A stretch of DNA of 64,000 nucleotides from Streptomyces sp. NBC_00536 (GTDB taxonomy: Bacteria > Actinomycetota > Actinomycetes > Streptomycetales > Streptomycetaceae): positions 3,286,001 through 3,350,000 of the forward strand of contig NZ_CP107819.1 in the NCBI RefSeq assembly GCF_036346295.1, in the 5' to 3' direction. Each line of letters opens with the position of its first letter. The first letter of the stretch is position 1. The notes below the pieces were generated by a model that was given only the letters and a program-made list of their open reading frames with translations, did no database searches and had not been told where the DNA came from. Position numbers and translations under genes: made by a program. This document shows positions 45,861-54,779 of this stretch, piece after piece.

Positions 45861-45942
45861 TGCCCGGAGCCGGACTTGAACCGGCACGGCCCTAAGGCCA
45901 GCGAGGTTTAAGCTCGCCGTGTCTGCATTCCACCATCCGGGC
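45861..45942 (-). tRNA. bldA: tRNA-Leu(UAA), bldA
   Basis: Class II leucine tRNA on the minus strand. Acceptor stem GCCCGGA/TCCGGGC, anticodon stem GCGAG/CTCGC with loop CTTAAAC, so anticodon UAA, reading UUA. It has a long variable arm (around GGCCTTAGGGCC) and T arm GCCGG-TTCAAGT-CCGGC. CCA is not encoded (CTTCC follows). In Streptomyces this is bldA, the only tRNA for the rare UUA codon; it gates aerial growth and specialised metabolism through TTA-containing regulatory genes. Confidence 0.96.
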
Positions 45943-46399
45943 GGGGCCTGCGGTCCCCCGTGAGAAGCACCTGAGCGCAGTGGCGAGCGTAACCCGGAAC
46001 CCCCTGCCCACCGGATGGCGTTCTTTCCGATGTTGTCTGATTTTATTGGCGCTTGAGGGGTCGTCAGACACAAGAACGCGCGGTCGGTGCCCTGCGGAGG
46101 ACGATCACCCCCACCGTGGGATTGACGGGATTTCGACGGCCCGCGCCACCCCCCTCGCCACCGCGGACGCCACCCCGCACCACCCCACCCCCGTCACCGC
46201 CCCGCCACCGCCCGCGTCACCGCCCCGGCGACCGATCGGTCAGGGCCATTGTCATACCAGAGGAGGACCCCGGAGGTCCGGTGGTCAGCCTCCGGTGGCC
46301 CCACGAACAGGCACGGCGGCTGATCCCGGGGCCCCATGGGCGCGGAGAAGATGGAGAACGTCCCGCCAGTCCGTCAGATCGCCGCTCGGAGGAGCCCCC
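45943..46399. other. 457-bp region between bldA and ABC transporter
   Basis: Contains the bldA promoter (minus direction, nearest bldA) and the ABC operon promoter. A CACCGCCCC/CCACC-rich stretch (about 46135-46235) is low complexity. No gene supported; open frames here are continuations of the ABC frame upstream of its ribosome binding site. Confidence 0.6.
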
Positions 46400-47173
46400 G
46401 TGACCACCATGAACTACGCGCCGCACACCACGCAGGCCGTGGCCGCCCGCGCCACGCAGCTCTCCAAGGTGTACGGCCAGGGCGAGACCCAGGTGGTCGC
46501 CCTCGACAACGTCTCGGTGGACTTCGGCCAGGGCCAGTTCACGGCGATCATGGGCCCCTCCGGTTCCGGCAAGTCCACGCTGATGCACTGCGTCGCGGGC
46601 CTGGACACCTTCTCCGGCGGTTCGGTGCGGATAGGCGAGACCGAGCTGGGCAGCCTCAAGGACAAGCAGCTCACCCAGCTGCGCCGGGACAAGATCGGCT
46701 TCATCTTCCAGGCGTTCAACCTGCTGCCGACGCTGACGGCCCTGGAGAACATCACCCTCCCCATGGACATCGCGGGCCGCAAGCCCGACAAGCAGTGGCT
46801 CGACACGGTCATCCGCATGGTCGGCCTCGCCGACCGCCTCGGCCACCGCCCCACCCAGCTCTCCGGCGGCCAGCAGCAGCGCGTGGCCGTGGCCCGCGCC
46901 CTGGCCTCCCGCCCCGAGATCATCTTCGGTGACGAGCCGACCGGAAACCTGGACTCCCGCTCCGGCGCCGAGGTCCTCGGCTTCCTGCGCAACTCCGTCC
47001 GCGAGCTGGGCCAGACCGTCGTGATGGTCACCCACGACCCGGTCGCCGCCTCCTACGCGGACCGCGTCATCTTCCTCGCCGACGGCCGGATCGTGGACGA
47101 GATGATCAGCCCCAGCGCCGACGGCGTGCTGGACCGCATGAAGGCCTTCGACGCCAAGGGCCGCACGAGCTGA
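46400..47173 (+). CDS. MacB-type ABC transporter ATP-binding protein
   Basis: 257-residue ATPase: Walker A MGPSGSGKSTLMHCVAG, Q-loop FIFQAFNLLPTLTALENI, signature LSGGQQQRVAVARALASRPE, Walker B IIFGDEPTGNLDSRSG and H-loop VVMVTHDPVAASYADR. GTG 46400 has GGAGGAG upstream. It is followed 71 bp later by an FtsX-type permease; such pairs export lipids, peptides or antibiotics, or act mechanically on the envelope. Confidence 0.95.
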   Translation: MTTMNYAPHTTQAVAARATQLSKVYGQGETQVVALDNVSVDFGQGQFTAIMGPSGSGKSTLMHCVAGLDTFSGGSVRIGETELGSLKDKQLTQLRRDKIGFIFQAFNLLPTLTALENITLPMDIAGRKPDKQWLDTVIRMVGLADRLGHRPTQLSGGQQQRVAVARALASRPEIIFGDEPTGNLDSRSGAEVLGFLRNSVRELGQTVVMVTHDPVAASYADRVIFLADGRIVDEMISPSADGVLDRMKAFDAKGRTS

Positions 47174-47244
47174 CCCGGTCGCAGGCCCCCCGCGGGGCCT
47201 CCCGAAGCCACCTCCCAGACTTCCAGCACCAGGACTGACACCCC

Positions 47245-49800
47245 ATGTTCCGTACCGCCCTGCGCAACGTCCTCGCGCACAAGGCCAGGCTGTTGATGAC
47301 GGTGCTCGCCGTCACCCTCGGCGTCGCGTTCGTCTCCGGCACCCTCGTCTTCACCGACACCCTCCAGAAGTCCCTGAGCAGCCAGTCCGCGAAGAGCTAC
47401 GACGGCGTCGCCGTCTCGGTCTCCTCCCACGGCCAGACCCGCGGCGAGAACGGCCAGCGGGAGGGCGACCCCGGCATCGGCCAGGCGACCCTCGACAAGG
47501 TCGCCCAGAGCGCCGGCGTCGCCTCGGTCACCGGCCGGGTCACCGGCTTCGCCGGCATCGGCGACGAGAACGGCAAGCTCATCGGCCAGGGCTGGCAGAA
47601 CGCGGGCTCCAACTTCGCCCCCGGCAAGGACGGCAAGGACCCGCGCTCCACCTTCACCGACGGCTCCGGCCCGGTGAAGGCCGATCAGATCGCCCTCGAC
47701 AAGGACAGCGCCGCCGCGGGCAACTACAAGGTCGGTGACAAGGTCCGGGTGGCGACCAAGGGCCCGGTGAAGGAGTACACCCTCAGCGGTGTCTTCACCA
47801 CCGAGGACGGCGCGGTCAAGGCGGGCGGCAGCCTGGTGCTGTTCACCACCCCCGTCGCGCAGGAGATGTTCCTCAAGCCCGGCTTCTACCAGGAGCTGAC
47901 CGTCGCCGCGAAGGCCGGCACCTCCCCCGACAAGCTGCTCGCGGACCTCACGCCGCTGCTGGGCAAGAACGCCACGGCGCAGACGGGCACCGCGCTCGCC
48001 GCGCAGCAGGCCAAGGACATCCAGCAGGGCCTGAGCGGCATGAGCAACATGCTGCTGGCCTTCGCCGGCATCTCCCTCTTCGTCGGTGTCTTCCTCATCT
48101 ACAACACCTTCACCATGCTGGTCAGCCAGCGCACCAAGGAACTGGCCCTGCTGCGCGCCGTCGGCGCCGCCCGCGGCCAGGTCATGCGCTCGGTGCTCAG
48201 CGAGGCCCTGGTCGTCGGCCTCATCTCGGCCGCGATCGGTCTGGTCACGGGCATCGGCCTGGCGGTCGGCATGCGCTCCGCGATGAGCTCCTTCGGTGCG
48301 AAGGTGCCGGGCGGCGACCTCGTCATCTCCCCGGCCACCATCGTCTGGGCCCTGGTCATCGGCGTCGTCGTCACCGTGATCGCCGCGGTGCTGCCCGCCT
48401 GGCGCACCGGCCGGATCGCCCCGGTCGCCGCGATGGGCAGCGCCCACCTGCCGGCCTCCTCGAAGTCCCTGGTCGTCCGCAACGTCATCGGCTGCATCCT
48501 CGGCGCCCTCGGTGTCGGCGGCACCCTGCTCGGTGTGTCGACGGGCGGCAGCGACGGCCGGATGCTCATCGCCGCGGGCGCTTTCTTCCTGCTCATCGGC
48601 CTGATCGTGCTGCTCCCGCTGCTGTCCCTGCCGGTGATCGGCGCGCTCCGCCCGCCGCTCCAGAAGATCTTCGGGGTGCCCGGCAAGCTGGCCGCGCAGA
48701 ACGCCGTGCGCAACCCGCGCCGCACCGCCGTCACCGCCGCGTCCCTGGCCATCGGCCTGACGCTGGTCACCACCCTGTCGGTGCTCGGCATCACCATGGG
48801 CAAGGCCATCGACCGGCTGAGCACGGACAACATCAAGGCCGACTACCGGGTCTCCATGTCCGAGGGCGTGCGCGGCGGCGGCCTGGACAAGTCGGTGCCC
48901 GAGACCCTGGCGAAGGCGCAGGGCGTCAAGGAGGTCTCCGCGGTCTCGGAGGGCTCGTTCCAGGTCAAGGGCGACTACCGGTCCACCTCCGGCGTCAACC
49001 CGGCGACCATCGGCGACCTGCTGAACCTCGAAGTCACCAGCGGTTCGCTGAGCAGCCTGGGCAAGGGCGAGATCGCGGTCTCCGACAAGGAGGCCACGAA
49101 GCAGCAGCTCTCGGTCGGCTCCACCCTCGACGCGAAGTTCGACGACGGCAAGACGGGCCCGCTGAAGGTCGGCGCGGTCTTCAAGAGCCTCGACGAGCTG
49201 GTCTCCCCGTACCTCGCCGACACCAAGCTGCTGAGCGCCCACGCCGACGAGCTGTACGTCCGCTACGTGTACGTCAACACCAGCGCCGGTGCCTCCACCG
49301 CGGGCCAGCAGGCGGTCGTCGACGCGCTCGGCAAGAACCCGGCGATGACCGTCGCCACCCAGCAGGACATGCGCGACGAACTGGGCGGCATCATCAACAT
49401 CGCCCTGAACATCATGTACGGCCTGCTCGGCATGGCGCTGATCATCTCGGTGCTCGGTGTCGTCAACACCCTCGCGATGTCCGTCTTCGAGCGGACCCAG
49501 GAGATCGGCATGCTGCGGGCGATCGGCCTGGACCGCGGCCGGGTCAAGAACATGATCCGCCTGGAGGCCGTCGTGATCTCGCTCTTCGGGGCGCTCCTCG
49601 GCGTCGGCATCGGCGTCTTCCTCGCCTGGGCGGTCGGCTCGACCCTCAGCGACACCGTCCCCGGCTACGCGCTGGTCCTGCCCTGGGACCGGATCGGCAT
49701 CTTCCTCCTGCTCGCCGGTGTGGTCGGCGTACTGGCCGCCATGTGGCCCGCGCGCAGCGCGGCCCGGCTGAACATGCTGACCGCCATCAAGACCGAGTAG
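47245..49800 (+). CDS. FtsX-type ABC transporter permease
   Basis: 851-residue permease with two FtsX domains, each flanked by large extracellular loops. One N-terminal helix (LLMTVLAVTLGVAFVSGTLVF), an extracellular domain ~200 residues long, a first three-helix block (LAFAGISLFVGVFLIYNTFTML), helices around the centre, a second extracellular part (about 545-690) and a final three-helix block (YGLLGMALIISVLGVVNTLAMSVF). Partner of the preceding ATPase; substrate unknown. Confidence 0.93.
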   Translation: MFRTALRNVLAHKARLLMTVLAVTLGVAFVSGTLVFTDTLQKSLSSQSAKSYDGVAVSVSSHGQTRGENGQREGDPGIGQATLDKVAQSAGVASVTGRVTGFAGIGDENGKLIGQGWQNAGSNFAPGKDGKDPRSTFTDGSGPVKADQIALDKDSAAAGNYKVGDKVRVATKGPVKEYTLSGVFTTEDGAVKAGGSLVLFTTPVAQEMFLKPGFYQELTVAAKAGTSPDKLLADLTPLLGKNATAQTGTALAAQQAKDIQQGLSGMSNMLLAFAGISLFVGVFLIYNTFTMLVSQRTKELALLRAVGAARGQVMRSVLSEALVVGLISAAIGLVTGIGLAVGMRSAMSSFGAKVPGGDLVISPATIVWALVIGVVVTVIAAVLPAWRTGRIAPVAAMGSAHLPASSKSLVVRNVIGCILGALGVGGTLLGVSTGGSDGRMLIAAGAFFLLIGLIVLLPLLSLPVIGALRPPLQKIFGVPGKLAAQNAVRNPRRTAVTAASLAIGLTLVTTLSVLGITMGKAIDRLSTDNIKADYRVSMSEGVRGGGLDKSVPETLAKAQGVKEVSAVSEGSFQVKGDYRSTSGVNPATIGDLLNLEVTSGSLSSLGKGEIAVSDKEATKQQLSVGSTLDAKFDDGKTGPLKVGAVFKSLDELVSPYLADTKLLSAHADELYVRYVYVNTSAGASTAGQQAVVDALGKNPAMTVATQQDMRDELGGIINIALNIMYGLLGMALIISVLGVVNTLAMSVFERTQEIGMLRAIGLDRGRVKNMIRLEAVVISLFGALLGVGIGVFLAWAVGSTLSDTVPGYALVLPWDRIGIFLLLAGVVGVLAAMWPARSAARLNMLTAIKTE

Positions 49801-49820
49801 CCCGGCTCCGGCAGGGACCG

Positions 49821-49858
49821 CCGAAGGCCCCGCGACCACCCGGTCGCGGGGCCTTCGG
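49821..49858. terminator. bidirectional hairpin terminator
   Basis: 17-bp perfect stem 49821-49837 with 49842-49858 and ACCC loop, between convergent permease and cyclopropane-synthase genes. Confidence 0.9.
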
Positions 49859-49876
49859 CATGCGTGCCCCCGGGCG

Positions 49877-51271
49877 CTACCCCAGCCACTCCCGGGTGCG
49901 CGGCGCCAGCCCGGCGGCCCCGTCCCCGGGCGTGCGCACCGCCAGTACCTGGTTCACCCCGAGCCGGTTCTGCTCGAAGCCCAGCGCGGAGGCGGCCATG
50001 TACAGCAGCCAGACCCTCGCCCGGCCGGGCGAGGTGAGCCGGACCGCCTCCTCCCAGTGCTCCTCCAGCCGGGTGACCCAGGCCCGCAGGGTCAGCGCGT
50101 AGTGCTCGCGCAGCGCCTCGACGTCGCGGACCTCGAAGCCCGCCCGCTCCAGCTCGCCGACGGTGGTGCCGACCGGGGACAGCTCCCCGTCGGGGAAGAC
50201 GTAGGCGTCGATGAACGGGTCGATCCGGTACGCCGCCTCGCGCGCCGCGTCGGCTTCGGGGCGGCGCGCGATCTGGTGGTTCAGCAGCCGCCCGCCGGGG
50301 CGCAGCAGGGCGTACAGGGAGCCCGCGTACTGGCGGTAGCGGGCGGAGCCGACGTGTTCGGCCATCCCGATGGAGGAGATCGCGTCGTACGGTCCGTCCA
50401 CCACGTCCCGGTAGTCCTGGACCCGGATCTCGATCCGGTCGGTCAGGCCCTCCTCCGCGATCCGTTTGCGGGCGAAGGCGGCCTGCTCGCGCGAGAGCGT
50501 GATGCCGGTGGCGCGCACGCCGTACTCGCGGGCCGCGTGCAGCACCATCGAGCCCCAGCCGCAGCCCACGTCGAGCAGCCGGTCGCCGGGGCGCAGCCCG
50601 AGCTTGCGGCAGACCAGGTCCAGCTTGTCGCGCTGGGCGCCTTCCAGGTCGCCCCCGGGGCTCCAGTAGGCGCAGGAGTAGACCATGGACGGGCCGAGCA
50701 CCAGGGCGTAGAAGTCGTTGCCGACGTCGTAGTGGTGGCTGATGGCCTGCCGGTCGCGGACCTTGGTGTGGCGGGGCCCGGCGCGCCGCGGGACCTCCTC
50801 GCCGGGCGGCGCGGGCGGCGGCAGCGGCCCGGCGAGCGCGGTCAGCTCGCGCAGCGCGGCCCGCCTGCCGGGATCGCGTACGAACTCCAGCGCGCCGGCG
50901 GCTGCCGCCAGTGCCCCGGCGGCCCAGCCCTCGGGCGGGGCGCCGGGCGGACCCTGGGGCCGTCCGTCGGGCGGAGCGCCGGGCTCGTCGTCCGGGTCGG
51001 GCGAGCGCTGCCAGAGCAGCCCCGACACCCGGTCCAGCAGGTCGTAGAGATCGCCCTCGACGGTCAGGTCCCCGCTCACCCAGGCTCGGGCCAGGCCCAC
51101 TTCACCGGGCTTCCAGAGCATCCGGCGCAGGGCGCGGCGGTGGTGGATCACGAGGGCGGGACCGGCGGGCGGGCCCGCCTCACTGCCGTCCCAGGCACGG
51201 ATCCTGACGGGCAGCGGGGCACCCAGCAGGGTCTCGGCAAGAGCGGCCAGCCGCGGCGCGGCGTCGGTCAT
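49877..51271 (-). CDS. cyclopropane-fatty-acyl-phospholipid synthase family methyltransferase
   Basis: 464-residue SAM-dependent enzyme of the CFA synthase family, adding methylene across double bonds in phospholipid acyl chains. N-terminal lipid-binding domain (LVIHHRRALRRMLWKPGEVGLARAWVSGDLTVEGDLYDLLDRV), then a methyltransferase domain with SAM motif LLDVGCGWGSMVLHAAREYG, VYSCAYWSPGGDLEGAQRDKLDLV and ISSIGMAEHVGSARY. A Pro/Gly-rich insert (about 90-125) is unusual. ATG 51271 with GGAGG upstream. Confidence 0.93.
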   Translation of the reverse strand: MTDAAPRLAALAETLLGAPLPVRIRAWDGSEAGPPAGPALVIHHRRALRRMLWKPGEVGLARAWVSGDLTVEGDLYDLLDRVSGLLWQRSPDPDDEPGAPPDGRPQGPPGAPPEGWAAGALAAAAGALEFVRDPGRRAALRELTALAGPLPPPAPPGEEVPRRAGPRHTKVRDRQAISHHYDVGNDFYALVLGPSMVYSCAYWSPGGDLEGAQRDKLDLVCRKLGLRPGDRLLDVGCGWGSMVLHAAREYGVRATGITLSREQAAFARKRIAEEGLTDRIEIRVQDYRDVVDGPYDAISSIGMAEHVGSARYRQYAGSLYALLRPGGRLLNHQIARRPEADAAREAAYRIDPFIDAYVFPDGELSPVGTTVGELERAGFEVRDVEALREHYALTLRAWVTRLEEHWEEAVRLTSPGRARVWLLYMAASALGFEQNRLGVNQVLAVRTPGDGAAGLAPRTREWLG

Positions 51272-51346
51272 GGCGCACACCTCCAGTAAGGCTCCGACCC
51301 TTGCCTCTACCCACCGCGCACGCGCGGTAAGCGGGCGCGGACACGC

Positions 51347-51390
51347 CGAAGGGGCCTGCCCGCACCACGGATGGCGGGAGGCCCCTTCGG
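51347..51390. terminator. hairpin terminator downstream of ndh
   Basis: Imperfect stem of about 18 bp, CCGAAGGGGCCTGCCCGC paired with GGCGGGAGGCCCCTTCGG, between the ndh stop and the next gene on the same strand. Confidence 0.8.
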
Positions 51391-51422
51391 GGTCGTGCTG
51401 GGATGCTCCGGTCAGGCCCGGG

Positions 51423-52811
51423 TCAGGAGGCCTTGGCCTTCTCTGCGGCGGGAGCCGTCACGGCGGCCGGAGCCGGGGCCGGCTTGGCGGCCTCGTAGAA
51501 CTCCTCGCGCGGGGTCTCCAGCGCACCGAGGGAGACGACCTCGCGCTTGAGGAACATCGCGAGGGTCCAGTCCGCGAAGACGCGGATCTTGCGGTTCCAG
51601 GTCGGCATGGCCATGCCGTGGTAGCCACGGTGCATGTACCAGGCGAGCCGGCCCTTGAGCTTGATCTTCATCTTGCCCATGACGATCATCGCGACGCCCT
51701 TGTGGAGGCCGAGGCCCGCCACCGCACCCTTGTTGGCGTGCGCGTACTCGCCCTGCGGGAAGCCCCGCATGCCCGAGATGACGTTGTCCGCGAGGACCTT
51801 GGACTGGCGCAGCGCGTGCTGGGCGTTCGGCGGGCACCAGGCGTTCTCGACGCCGGCCTTGCGGGCCGCCATGTCCGGGACCTGGGCGTTGTCGCCCGCG
51901 GCCCAGATGTAGTCGGTGCCGGTGACCTGGAGGTCGGCGCCGGCGTCGACGTGGCCGCGCGGGCCCAGCGGCAGGCCGTAGCGGGCCAGCACCGGGTTGG
52001 GCTTGACGCCCGCGGTCCACACCAGGGTGTTGGAGTCGACCTCGAGGCCGTTCTTCAGCACCACGTGGCCGTCGACGCAGGAGTCCATCGACGTGTTCAG
52101 GTAGATCTCGATGCCGCGCGACTCGAGGTGCTCCTTGCCCCAGGTGCCGAGCTTGGGCCCGACCTCGGGGAGGATCTTGTCGGCCGCGTCGACCAGGATG
52201 AAGCGCATGTCCTCGCGCTTGATCGTGGAGTAGTACTTCGCGGCGTCGCGGGCCATGTCCTCGACCTCGCCTATGGTCTCCGCGCCGGCGAAGCCGCCGC
52301 CGACGAAGACGAAGGTGAGGGCCTTGCGGCGGACGTCCTCGTCCGTCGTGGACTCGGCCTTGTCGAGCTGTTCAAGGACGTGGTTGCGCAGGCCGATGCC
52401 CTCTTCCACACCCTTCATGCCGATGCCCTGTTCGGCCAGGCCGGGGATCGGGAAGGTGCGGGAAACGGCGCCGAGCGCGATCACCAGGTAGTCGAAAGGC
52501 AGCTCGTACGCCTCGCCCACGAGCGGCGTGACGACGGCGACCTTGCGGTCCTGGTCGATGCTGGTGACCCGGCCGGTGAGAACCTCTGCCTTGGGCAGCA
52601 CGCGTCGCAGCGGGACGACGACGTGCCGAGGCGAGATGCTGCCTGCGGCCACTTCGGGGAGGAAGGGCTGGTAGGTCATGTACGAGCGCGGGTCGACGAC
52701 CGTGACGGTCGCCTCGCCGTAGCGCATCTTCTTCAGAATGCGCTTGGCTGCATACAGACCTACGTACCCACCGCCTACAACGAGGATCCTGGGACGCTCC
52801 GTGGTGCTCAT
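51423..52811 (-). CDS. ndh: type II NADH dehydrogenase
   Basis: 462-residue monotopic NDH-2 oxidising NADH and reducing menaquinone without proton pumping. FAD-binding ILVVGGGYVGLYAAKRILKK, NADH-binding FVFVGGGFAGAETIGEVEDM, and GHVDAGADLQVTGTDYIWAAGDNAQVPD. An amphipathic C-terminal region (WTLAMFLKREVV) probably docks to the membrane. ATG 52811. Two Rex-like operators lie upstream, which would tie expression to NADH/NAD+. Confidence 0.96.
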   Translation of the reverse strand: MSTTERPRILVVGGGYVGLYAAKRILKKMRYGEATVTVVDPRSYMTYQPFLPEVAAGSISPRHVVVPLRRVLPKAEVLTGRVTSIDQDRKVAVVTPLVGEAYELPFDYLVIALGAVSRTFPIPGLAEQGIGMKGVEEGIGLRNHVLEQLDKAESTTDEDVRRKALTFVFVGGGFAGAETIGEVEDMARDAAKYYSTIKREDMRFILVDAADKILPEVGPKLGTWGKEHLESRGIEIYLNTSMDSCVDGHVVLKNGLEVDSNTLVWTAGVKPNPVLARYGLPLGPRGHVDAGADLQVTGTDYIWAAGDNAQVPDMAARKAGVENAWCPPNAQHALRQSKVLADNVISGMRGFPQGEYAHANKGAVAGLGLHKGVAMIVMGKMKIKLKGRLAWYMHRGYHGMAMPTWNRKIRVFADWTLAMFLKREVVSLGALETPREEFYEAAKPAPAPAAVTAPAAEKAKAS

Positions 52812-52844
52812 GGAACGAGTATCCAGCACCCACAGGGGGGACGC

Positions 52845-52862
52845 TCGTGAGCCCCTTCACAA
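52845..52862. promoter_or_regulatory. candidate Rex operator, proximal to ndh
   Basis: TCGTGAGCCCCTTCACAA, two mismatches from the TTGTGAA-N4-TTCACAA consensus for the NADH-sensing repressor Rex; 33 bp upstream of the ndh start. Confidence 0.6.
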
Positions 52863-53235
52863 GGTGCTCAGACCCCTCTGTTACACTGCGCGGCCCACGT
52901 GACGGAGGTCATGTCACGAAGGGGGAACCACCGCGTGTCGGGAGACGTTGTCCACCCGCTCTGAACTGGCCCTCAGGCCTATCGACGGGGTAGACCACGC
53001 CTCTCGTGGATACCTACGGACCGAGCGTGGGAGCGTCCACGATTCAAACGAACACCCCCACGAAACGGGTCTGACGGCCTCGAAAACCTGTCCAAACGCC
53101 CTTCACCCGGCCCGTCGGCCTTCTTTTCCTTGTGAAGAACTTCACGAACTTCGTGTGGACGACGGGCCTTTCGCCCCCCGAACACCCCCCGAAGGGCCCC
53201 CCAAGGGCCCCCGGAAGGCTCCCCGAAGAGGCCCC
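52863..53235. other. upstream region of ndh, no gene
   Basis: About 370 bp of mixed sequence with the distal Rex-like site and a run of CCCCCCGAA-type repeats (53165-53230). Short open frames lack ribosome binding sites and family similarity. The region may hold the ndh promoter with a long leader or a small RNA; nothing further is visible. Confidence 0.5.
53130..53147. promoter_or_regulatory. candidate Rex operator, distal
   Basis: TTGTGAAGAACTTCACGA, one mismatch from TTGTGAA-N4-TTCACAA; about 320 bp upstream of ndh and 89 bp beyond the Ppx/GppA stop, in a region without genes. Confidence 0.55.
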
Positions 53236-54177
53236 TCAGGCCGCCGACCAGCAGATCCCGTCGAGGATGTCGTGTTCCGAGACGACGACCTCGTGGGCGC
53301 CGGTGCGCTCCATGATGGCGAGCAGGACGAGGGCGCCCGCACCGATGACGTCGACCCGGCCCGGGTGCATCACGCCGATCCGCGCGCGCTCCGCGTGCGT
53401 CAGGGTCAGCATCCGCTCGCTGATCTCCCGGACCTGCTCGTACGGGATCCGGCTGTGGTGGATCGCCTGCGAGTCGTACTCCGCAAGGCCCAGCGCGATG
53501 CCCGCGACCGTGGTCACCGAGCCCGCCAGGCCCACCAGGGTCCGCGCCTCGGCCAGCGGCACCGTCTCGGCCGCCAGGTCCAGCGCGGCCTCGATGTCGG
53601 CCCGTATGGCGGCCACCTGCTCCTTGGTCGGCGGGTCGGTGACGACCCCGTCGACGACCAGGTGGCGCTCGGTCATCCGGACGCAGCCCACATCGACCGA
53701 GCGGGCGGCGCGCACGTGCTCCTCGCCGACCACGAACTCGGTGGAGCCGCCGCCGATGTCCACCACGAGGTACGGCTTCGCGAGGTCGTCGCGGCCCGTC
53801 AGCTCCTTGGTGGCGCCGGTGAAGGAGAACTCCGCCTCCTGGTCGCCGCTGATCACCTCGGGCTCCACGCCCAGGATGTCCAGGACGCCGCGGACGAAGT
53901 CGTCCCGGTTCTCCGCGTCGCGCGAGGCCGAGGTGGCCACGAAACGGATCCGCTCGGCGCCCAGCTCCTTGATCACGGCGGCGTACTCGCGGCAGGCCGC
54001 GAAGGTGCGCTCCAGGGCCTCCGGGGCCAGCCGGCCGGTCTTGTCCACGCCCTGGCCGAGCCGGACGATGGTCATCCGCCGGTCCAGCTCGATCAGCTCG
54101 CCGGTCTCCGGGGTGCAGTCGGCGACCAGCAGGCGGATGGAGTTCGTACCGCAGTCGATGCCCGCGACCCGGGTCAC
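53236..54177 (-). CDS. Ppx/GppA family exopolyphosphatase/pppGpp phosphatase
   Basis: 313-residue member of the Ppx/GppA family (actin-like ATPase fold), hydrolysing polyphosphate or pppGpp. VAGIDCGTNSIRLLVAD (phosphate 1 loop), VATSASRDAENRDDF, phosphate 2 VVDIGGGSTEFVVG and VGLAGSVTTVAGIAL are present. Short form without the C-terminal HD part. GTG start overlaps the DUF501 stop (GTGA). Confidence 0.92.
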   Translation of the reverse strand: MTRVAGIDCGTNSIRLLVADCTPETGELIELDRRMTIVRLGQGVDKTGRLAPEALERTFAACREYAAVIKELGAERIRFVATSASRDAENRDDFVRGVLDILGVEPEVISGDQEAEFSFTGATKELTGRDDLAKPYLVVDIGGGSTEFVVGEEHVRAARSVDVGCVRMTERHLVVDGVVTDPPTKEQVAAIRADIEAALDLAAETVPLAEARTLVGLAGSVTTVAGIALGLAEYDSQAIHHSRIPYEQVREISERMLTLTHAERARIGVMHPGRVDVIGAGALVLLAIMERTGAHEVVVSEHDILDGICWSAA

Positions 54178-54725
54178 GAGGCGTCCTGCGGCTGCTGCTC
54201 GGTCTTCTCCGCGCACGGGGTGACGCAGGCGCCCTTGGCCCACCACTCGGGGAGCATCGCGAGGGCCTCGTCGCCGAAGGGGTTCACGCCCGGTCCGGCG
54301 GCCAGCGAGTGGCCCACCAGCACGTGCAGGCACTTCACCCGGTCGGGCATGCCGCCCGCGCTCGGGAAGCCCTCCAGGACCTCGATCGCGTCGCGCCGGG
54401 TGATGTAGTCCTCGTGCGCGGCCCGGTAGGCGGCGGCCAGCTCCGGGTCCGTGGCGAGCCGGGCCTGCATCTCCTTCATGACGCCGTTGGCCTCCAGCGT
54501 GCCGATGGCACCGGCGGCACGCGGGCAGGTCAAGTAGTACAGCGTGGGGAACGGCGTGCCGTCGGGCAGCCGCGGGGCGGTCTCGACCACGTCGGGCTGC
54601 CCGCAGGGACAGCGGTGCGCGATGGCGCGCAGTCCGCGCGGCGGGCGGCCGAGCTGCTGCTCGAACGCGGCGATGTCCGCGTCCGTCGGCTCGGTCCGTG
54701 CGGTCTGGGGCGGGGGCGTCTGCAT
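54174..54725 (-). CDS. DUF501 family protein
   Basis: 183-residue protein with the DUF501 pattern: DIAAFEQQLGRPPRGLRAIAHRC, a CPCGQP cluster, TLYYLTCPRAAGAIGTLEANG and HVLVGHSLAAGPGVNPFGDEAL. Three Cys in CRC-type motifs may hold metal. It sits between the divIC-like and ppx genes, a conserved actinobacterial arrangement; no biochemical role known to me. Confidence 0.88.
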   Translation of the reverse strand: MQTPPPQTARTEPTDADIAAFEQQLGRPPRGLRAIAHRCPCGQPDVVETAPRLPDGTPFPTLYYLTCPRAAGAIGTLEANGVMKEMQARLATDPELAAAYRAAHEDYITRRDAIEVLEGFPSAGGMPDRVKCLHVLVGHSLAAGPGVNPFGDEALAMLPEWWAKGACVTPCAEKTEQQPQDAS

Positions 54726-54779
54726 GCCTGGGATGCGTCTTTCAGTCAGTCAGTCAGTAAAGAGGTCGGTCGGTGAACG

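Noticed and set aside
47053..49839. Very long open frame antisense to the ABC permease
   Set aside because: It mirrors the permease gene, has no signal or family motif, and arises from third-position GC bias.
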